Assembly: GCA_944381215.1 (NCBI GenBank)
Contig: CALWKF010000013.1
Span: forward strand, 1-40,996
From: an uncultured Clostridia bacterium
Lineage (GTDB): Bacteria > Bacillota > Clostridia > Christensenellales > UBA1242
DNA length: 40,996 nucleotides
Reading direction: 5' to 3'
Below the pieces are notes generated by a model, which saw only the letters and a program-made list of their open reading frames with translations, made no database searches and was not told the DNA's origin. Positions within the stretch are counted from its first letter, which is position 1, and each line of letters starts with the position of its first letter. Positions 39,501 through 40,996 of the stretch are shown piece by piece. Both the position numbers and the translations under genes were made by a program.

Positions 39501-40996
39501 ACGCAACTCGCAATCTACAACACGCTCTCAAACGGCGTCGTATCCTTTGATGCGAACTCGGCAATCACTTCTTACATCGGCGGAATCGCAGGCGTAACCA
39601 ACATCGATATCGCTTACTCAATATCCATTTCAAACGTCGCTAGCCGTATGCCTAGTCAGACCGATGAGTTAGGCCTCGGCGCGATTGTAGGAGTGCTTGA
39701 CCACGAAAACGCAAGAGTGCTTTACTCCTACTACTCGGGCGAACTTTGTGGCATTACCGACTTATTTGGCACAAATCTAACCGCCATGCAGATGCTCGAC
39801 GCTAGCAGTTTTACTCAAAATAATGCAAACCTATTTACCGACTGGACATATGCAACCTCGACCGATACGCAAAGTAGCTTCATGTATCCAATCACACTCG
39901 ACGGTGTCATCGACACGACCCGCGGTAGCGCAATGACCCCAGTATTTGTTAGCGATATAAATATGCTAACAGGTCAACTTGCCGACACCACCACACCTAA
40001 TAAAGTTATTTACGTAAATACGGATAAAATTGACCTTGTAACTCTACCAAACCTCGAAATTGCAAACGCGCGTAAGATTGTAGGTAACGGCGTAATCGTT
40101 GAGTTTGCTGGAATTCGCGAGAGCAGTGCCAGCGGGAACATAGGCCTGTTTAGCGAAATTCCTAAGAATGTTGTCGTTTCAAGTATCACTCTAAATATTA
40201 GCAAAGTCGAAGTTACTGGTGGCAACGGCTTTAACCTAGGTATACTCGCTGGTGTAAACAACGGCGCAATCTATAACTGCTCTGTTGGTGGCATCCCAGA
40301 GGTTACCGTAAACAACGCAACTGCTGCTTCGTTTGAGGACTTGACGCTAAATTGGAGCGACAACTACGTAGGCCTTACTACAAACGACGTACCGCAGATT
40401 GTCCTAAACATCCAAAACCCGAGTGACATTAGTGTTGGTAGCCTAATAGGCGAAAACTTGGGAAGTATTACAGCCGTGTTTACCAATGTCGACATCTATG
40501 CGTCAGGCGGGAACATGAACATCGGCGGAATCGCAGGTAGCATGTCAAACGCAATTCTAAATAACTCACTAACTGAGGGTAGAATCGTTATCGATTCAGT
40601 GGGCGAGGGCACGTACATTGGTGGCCTTGCTGGATATGTGGAGAATAGTTACATATTCGCTTGCATCGCCAATGGCAACATAACCGCATTCAATAATATT
40701 GGTACTAACATCGGCCTCGCATTCGGCGAATTTAGCGGGTTTAGTACAGGCGTGATTGTAAACAGCGACATTAGCGGAAACCTTGACAATACTACGCTAA
40801 ACACTTACTACAACACCGCCTACACGACCCAAAACCTGCTTAACTCCTCAACTCAAAATAGCATATTTAGGGACACAACCATGCGCTTTAACGAGGCCCT
40901 GTGGTCGTACGGCGATGCCACACTAAACTACGGCTATCCGTACCTAAATACTCTATACAATATTGACTTCTCAACGGGGTCAGGCTCAGTTGAATC
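27534..40996 (+). CDS. Giant surface lipoprotein with BIG/Ig-like and GLUG repeats (3' end outside window)
   Basis: The frame opens at ATG 27534 and is still open at the right edge, giving at least 4487 residues. Residues 1-30 are a lipoprotein signal ending in lipobox LVGC, with Cys30 lipidated; an acidic Thr/Glu/Gly linker follows at about 56-80. Residues about 80-980 and 1565-2395 are beta-rich and Ig/BIG-like (VQIEASMPYG, NPEIATVEPSG, IASGSSEGSTYITITA-like strands). Five GLUG blocks lie at about 983-1555, 2398-2847, 2873-3491, 3493-4129 and 4135-4478. They are full of motifs such as NVGGLVGQNNGVISNSY, VGGIAGYNTGTI and IGGLAGYVENSYIFACIANG. GLUG proteins are long beta-helical adhesins. It is the largest gene here, divergent from the oxidoreductase operon. 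The ligand is unknown. Confidence 0.9.
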   Translation, partial: MNKQSFVSKFKYMFLAFVLAVVGALGLVGCGDIYANVHITVSTNQVSLYLDDINLDTPETGGDEEDTGEGETTEPTDYTSAIITATLEGASDDMLKSVDFWYKDNMVVTAEVVSLEENVSTIRLTAKNPGSTIIRIISNESSQIVSEDITVNVFKQADSMQSLNQSVALEVGHSLTLETGSLIGFTPSRVYPSEATFSIMSPTSPLWNSSYGVSPLNGVSISDNTLIASPDADTGIVQIEASMPYGISCAIYVLIYEPISQESIHLMQGETELEELLLTINSSIMNSNTMSVVVDEYVQNYSIRLSTADTEIAYTSAIDTDGSFTLFALDSGATSLDVNIDLIDPVTQRTYITFTRTYDVLVWRIADQVIISGGNTSPTTSPVNMDVQDYYDNIRGAEVNIKVGPEGAINRNFEIVVTEIDGEVPGSDVFETKLAGLNIQVTGRSYADIRNYAGYQNYEYGELLRNDTTFYVSLAAGSEIVNTFTLEMRANTFDPTLPVVANTITFSVRAGVIGVTPSTDTVRVAVDNNAPFSLNFSTSLGPSAGNPRFTVTSQNPEIATVEPSGVAYSYVVNGISEGSTYITITAESGVSVTLPVFVYIVPNEFYLMTERSTSNVNIAEETWQEAEYINPLDGLYDRGVTAITVREGAVIDVACISDPASSQIDILVASEDDATNSYLRLYGLNEDNTFSFIALNATDTPIDIIVQFSFNRQTASGWELVTSERRLSVTIYKPLNYFYWDGTREQTNITLSNPLYDINSLYYEDVSSASATLNIFLNDDATALQYGGIEWTVRDPDLITIVSNGRRATITANLSDQDTLNTYETVVYASVREYRTVHTISCTVRIVRPTLVENIEVTNYDNNEGIRLRSEGTTERTTFTINTSLTPRNPYDTRLGYKIYNAELDASGLPVATTEYIGDGSDAIITFDPDTANRIIAQNAGYAVVRIYPLDRVNSSDVNYDEIYHIDVWVVVEDGITAPYSIYTPEDFIAIGSSADAMTKDYTLMQTIDLSNYASYLPLGKDLGVPFSGSLNSYRYEYDGHKQSIIGITLPNEFMIIENSMLTGIFGSVSGNIRNIDFTFSQFAWNLADALAMATNNHYDIETIDLGVLAGVVDGDVENVAIRMTDYTATTSLITGVYSDDYTLSFGALAGRLNGSARGVYTNLSLRTDIGATVAYIGGLVGVFSGNVIGWEDEVLSRVNLTLARETYYAVESGVGGLVGYIERGSVYSQNVLGTIVATLYDNVGGLAGRNAGTLGLFSGNVEYKNIIGVKTQGHNNVGGIAGYNTGTINYSRAENYEDTDVTGVNQAMASGINYVGGLVGYSEGGRITYSYAMGYVTQEFTADGNYTGDVMGENYVGGLIGYAHNTYLTSVFAKNNILVNGAGISGGLIGEYLIDANTPLTTSILLNAYSNGQILTSDTVVNGTSLEHTGELIGIFTAYGGNNYIDTCYSHVYIQHIPTSTMFYNLIADNVNGGNVTSSYYLATTTNPSLGSATHEDMIVQPDNNFNLDEVYIGWGFGGSTSGIAWVQYDPDYMDTVNDNLPLLYDYDRGWLYNQAIRHIDVTPLTLTQEGDLIPTFTSFQNLGSIVMLDNIRANSNGQYVLDIYNTGGSTPNGLFDIVVSPQIDVTEGSGALIDPSRWMLSVTSSNPSIAEVVQDSLSVLGAYIIFKSTGTFTLTFQSLLDVNARVEVEVNVISGFNDYDVLDENDESITAIDQNVLSIKKYTGKLLIPTFTRNHDINYYDTIGISYSTHEVGYFEFTDYPFVSGANYIPYTQPNLLGGLEATLVSGGIEVTLRPYAEVTFGGQTYYYTFDNIAKNFYCIVYNGITQAGFNAEVSDAVLESGGTSTIRFDVFTDNTSAVTLSTPTVRHDGEIVDTNQILSILAPNIDTNVLYTQQYLFRLADEDKVITEDQNYDISITVSDESGVYGVYTFRVTFTPSSISYIDIEHFTYGPTSMENGEASSNLLSPGTMGILRIDVTPEYAYYDYLLLASSIDSSTGQRVQLQQMVYRNGRYTSIPTQYNSNGALIVNKITGYDASGNQYYNGILYVSTLVGNYFTEGFNFTISVTAMRDGEDNYVFAPQNISLVTTFAPHAILTLDSDNGDAIGKGTVANFRLTGELLNSTLVLSASYGISGTTTYTDTQLCAFDPNLRLTYGTGARETVDIIIPFYVGIDARPAGSEITITVTINSTTATGGLLNPIVLEYTIYIADYEVDSIYTYGAENGTLNATVRTYTTLRAVWTIVEPSIEDYRTFISGDEDAFNESVARIRARADSKLCELNELGEGQGGAWYYNDGNGYVVVQPAISYRDFIITYTTMNDGNSYYLIRGITNTLGIPFMLSVESYYIYDETEGCYTLAFRSDLENIPQENILMNYSRLLEQTFVVDIVNNSTADTPDLIDSVEKFRGMQAGSSNMLTTDIVLENWTPIDTAIASLDGNGHVIYLRSFSANTSDATANYGLFSTLQSGTVLKNLIVDVSYNIFVDLEGATNVNFGYLAGVVSEGAVIYNCDVVVTQSKEDWRTIYNNTPHAVSANTEFAFANSVFTQMLESRGDYVNYRTLASTFVLTDISTSSRRVTTNIGGLVGQNNGYITNSRIGRVDLDNALGYNRISPKYAVQGLNIFASGNVGGLVGQNNGVISNSYFANGTIVNYSMSIYSANNEYGSKTGGLVADQTETGRIESSYAVGQLDDTAQSSLGGIIAYGTIGGLVHSNAGIIRNSYSNVSLSSSNAIGGFVYENIDRGEIRYCYSMSKINSTGLINGVFVGANAEGTIQNGENATVEYSYYYSTDNVYADANEPAQAISASEWSNAQGLAFDGFVIADNDMSTWYINPNKTYLGPQLRFADKVYYSHRSDDYTYDAGYELGTEYNPAIITSLTDWQKIFYYADELGTLRSPFMERNPAYASSTSVVARYIFGDYYVSLIADIDFNSSIDETAYDTIFTGKFLGNGYSLTGLNYRYLSTTTSLTNDFGVFDSLNGASVMNLNLEIETEINALARHVGTLAGSIADSFVENIYISGTSSASSITGRNMTGALAGYVSGDSEIRNIFSEVSVNSIGATIEGNLLNYYTPSQVYRDYSYAGGVIGVIDLNFEENAQSNPRIQNLVVSGNVDIFGETVGGVVGLLSESTEAKGLRFILGSGTDVSASIRGANFAGGLVGENRGQILNSYIALSDSAQIALDSGINSSDDPRNYIGYTGLFANTEQTSAIAVGGLVGLNIGGLINNSYSRVSVIANNSYIVGGIIGMSIQAPAEGENGLADYDDTSGSVLSYLRNLSLGSSRIFESNNIASYAIESDGRMSITGEFRFGAILNQVYTTGALNGGIAGEGSIIGGVVGAMIGAPVLTNSTEALISAVINYDTTDRALLNKVDTEGNYFGSVIGYLGFNVNTLNNSGIIPFVSTTSISGDRSLANSASNVKATTSIGNVNLHAIGNLGSVNNEIANISVYSTSFLTSATSVDDRAFNGFNDAVWNLDSTKTAHRFPILNANYSATVSEIDTVEELFDFLENTNRNSYGRITADLVINGADWTNRINAQHKNTIATDWQTAISGRLEGAVPIEVSGQETTTSATITLRNFNSTVAGSFDSFFGYLDGFRLLNVNFVFDFSPVINGDANDTLITSVGLLAQESRGSTFENVNISLLNENTLVVNRVDNIALVTGTAQNCSFVNVNVQGGITATDFTANLGVSVNIGSLFGSGTVTNTINGTQFGSFTLDYSSTNNYALNIGGLGGLSSGILSSRAVLLLDQPNIEFNVNLTADNNDADIRLGGLFGSITGSGSIQNVLSSGSLNVSRANNSSNSNAYIGGIVGLAENTSMSNVRSASDIVSNINGDYVYLGGLIGSITNAQEFTGTNSSMQFNGYTITNAVFSGSITHNATQNTRVYAGGIAGFSQNNLVMANATIVPVGQPRLIFDSILVSGNITINTSANYIYGGGLLGNVIQGRFRDGVYTELDRPNGILRISDSAFVGRLEITNSQSSNSRNLIGGIAGNTQLAIYNTLSNGVVSFDANSAITSYIGGIAGVTNIDIAYSISISNVASRMPSQTDELGLGAIVGVLDHENARVLYSYYSGELCGITDLFGTNLTAMQMLDASSFTQNNANLFTDWTYATSTDTQSSFMYPITLDGVIDTTRGSAMTPVFVSDINMLTGQLADTTTPNKVIYVNTDKIDLVTLPNLEIANARKIVGNGVIVEFAGIRESSASGNIGLFSEIPKNVVVSSITLNISKVEVTGGNGFNLGILAGVNNGAIYNCSVGGIPEVTVNNATAASFEDLTLNWSDNYVGLTTNDVPQIVLNIQNPSDISVGSLIGENLGSITAVFTNVDIYASGGNMNIGGIAGSMSNAILNNSLTEGRIVIDSVGEGTYIGGLAGYVENSYIFACIANGNITAFNNIGTNIGLAFGEFSGFSTGVIVNSDISGNLDNTTLNTYYNTAYTTQNLLNSSTQNSIFRDTTMRFNEALWSYGDATLNYGYPYLNTLYNIDFSTGSGSVE
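30480..32200 (+). repeat. GLUG block 1 of the giant lipoprotein
   Basis: The block opens with TPEDFIAIGSSADAM and LMQTIDLSNY, then GGLVG, GGLAG, GGIAG and GGLIG units, and closes with a Trp-containing segment ending NLPLLYDYDRGW. Confidence 0.7.
34725..36076 (+). repeat. GLUG block 2 of the giant lipoprotein
   Basis: The block opens with DLIDSVEKFRGM and LDGNGHVIYL. It holds two nearly identical DNA segments coding IGGLVGQNNG and VGGLVGQNNG (about 35277 and 35418) and closes with TWYINPNKTYLGPQL. Confidence 0.7.
36150..38008 (+). repeat. GLUG block 3 of the giant lipoprotein
   Basis: The block opens with SLTDWQKIFYYADEL and FLGNGYSLTGL, continues with GGVIG, GGLVG and GGIIG units, and closes with AVWNLDSTKTAHRFPILN. 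Confidence 0.7.
38010..39920 (+). repeat. GLUG block 4 of the giant lipoprotein
   Basis: The block opens with SEIDTVEELFDFLEN, continues with IGGLGG, LGGLFG, IGGIVG and GGGLLG units, and closes with DWTYATSTDTQSSFMYPI. Confidence 0.7.
39937..40969 (+). repeat. GLUG block 5 of the giant lipoprotein
   Basis: The block opens with TPVFVSDINMLTGQL and a shortened GNGVIVEFAG core, continues with VGSLIG, IGGIAG and IGGLAG units, and closes with ALWSYGDATLNYGYPYLN just before the window ends. Confidence 0.7.

Noticed and set aside
30480..40969. Regularly spaced similar DNA words suggesting a CRISPR array or satellite
   Set aside because: The words are degenerate, all in one reading frame, and code GLUG motifs; spacer lengths vary and no cas genes are present.

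Overview
The window looks like chromosome of an uncultured, Gram-positive-type member of the Clostridia (Firmicutes). Supporting signs: consensus SigA-type promoters (TTGAC./TATAAT), AGGAGG-type ribosome binding sites, U-tract hairpin terminators, an ftsA-ftsZ pair, a SpoVT-like AbrB/GAF regulator, a BclA-like collagen/exosporium protein, and many signal-anchored or lipobox surface proteins with BspA leucine-rich, InlB-type, BIG (Ig-like) and GLUG repeats. SpoVT and the BclA-like protein suggest a spore former. No rRNA, tRNA, CRISPR array or insertion sequence was recognised. Everything here comes from reading the sequence; no database search was run.

Layout. 1-2600: end of an unknown gene, an unknown 249-residue protein, a Cys-rich collagen-like protein and a Lys-rich protein with a Tic20/DUF4870-like membrane domain. 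2775-5350: ftsA-ftsZ with its own promoter and a long terminator. 5385-5793: a region with its own promoter, a small ORF interrupted at a run of nine G, and a perfect inverted repeat. 5806-12109: two AT-richer genes for secreted repeat proteins (BspA-LRR and InlB/Listeria-Bacteroides types) that share an unnamed module of about 80 residues, closed by a double terminator. 12184-20110: a BIG-domain lipoprotein gene, then a tight four-gene operon with a 1157-residue membrane-anchored Ig-like protein, an alcohol-acetyltransferase/condensation-type acyltransferase, a zinc-ribbon six-helix membrane protein (DUF6320-like) and an unknown protein.

20305-22580: spoVT-like gene with a possible forespore-type promoter, a shared bidirectional terminator, a convergent MerR regulator under a textbook 19-bp-spacer MerR promoter, and a PH-domain protein. 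22642-27353 (minus strand): an operon read as Old-Yellow-Enzyme-type NADH:flavin oxidoreductase, sugar O-acetyltransferase, AcnX large subunit and AcnX small subunit. 27429-40996: one enormous lipoprotein gene that runs off the window (at least 4487 residues), made of Ig-like/BIG material plus five GLUG beta-repeat blocks, each ending in a W...YP.L-like motif.

How it fits together: much of the window builds the cell envelope (division, surface adhesins, spore coat). The most interesting candidate for an undescribed system is the 12252-20053 group, where surface Ig-like proteins are linked to an acyltransferase and a zinc-ribbon membrane protein. The giant GLUG lipoprotein, the poly-G-interrupted ORF and the RBS hairpin in front of the BspA-like gene also deserve attention.
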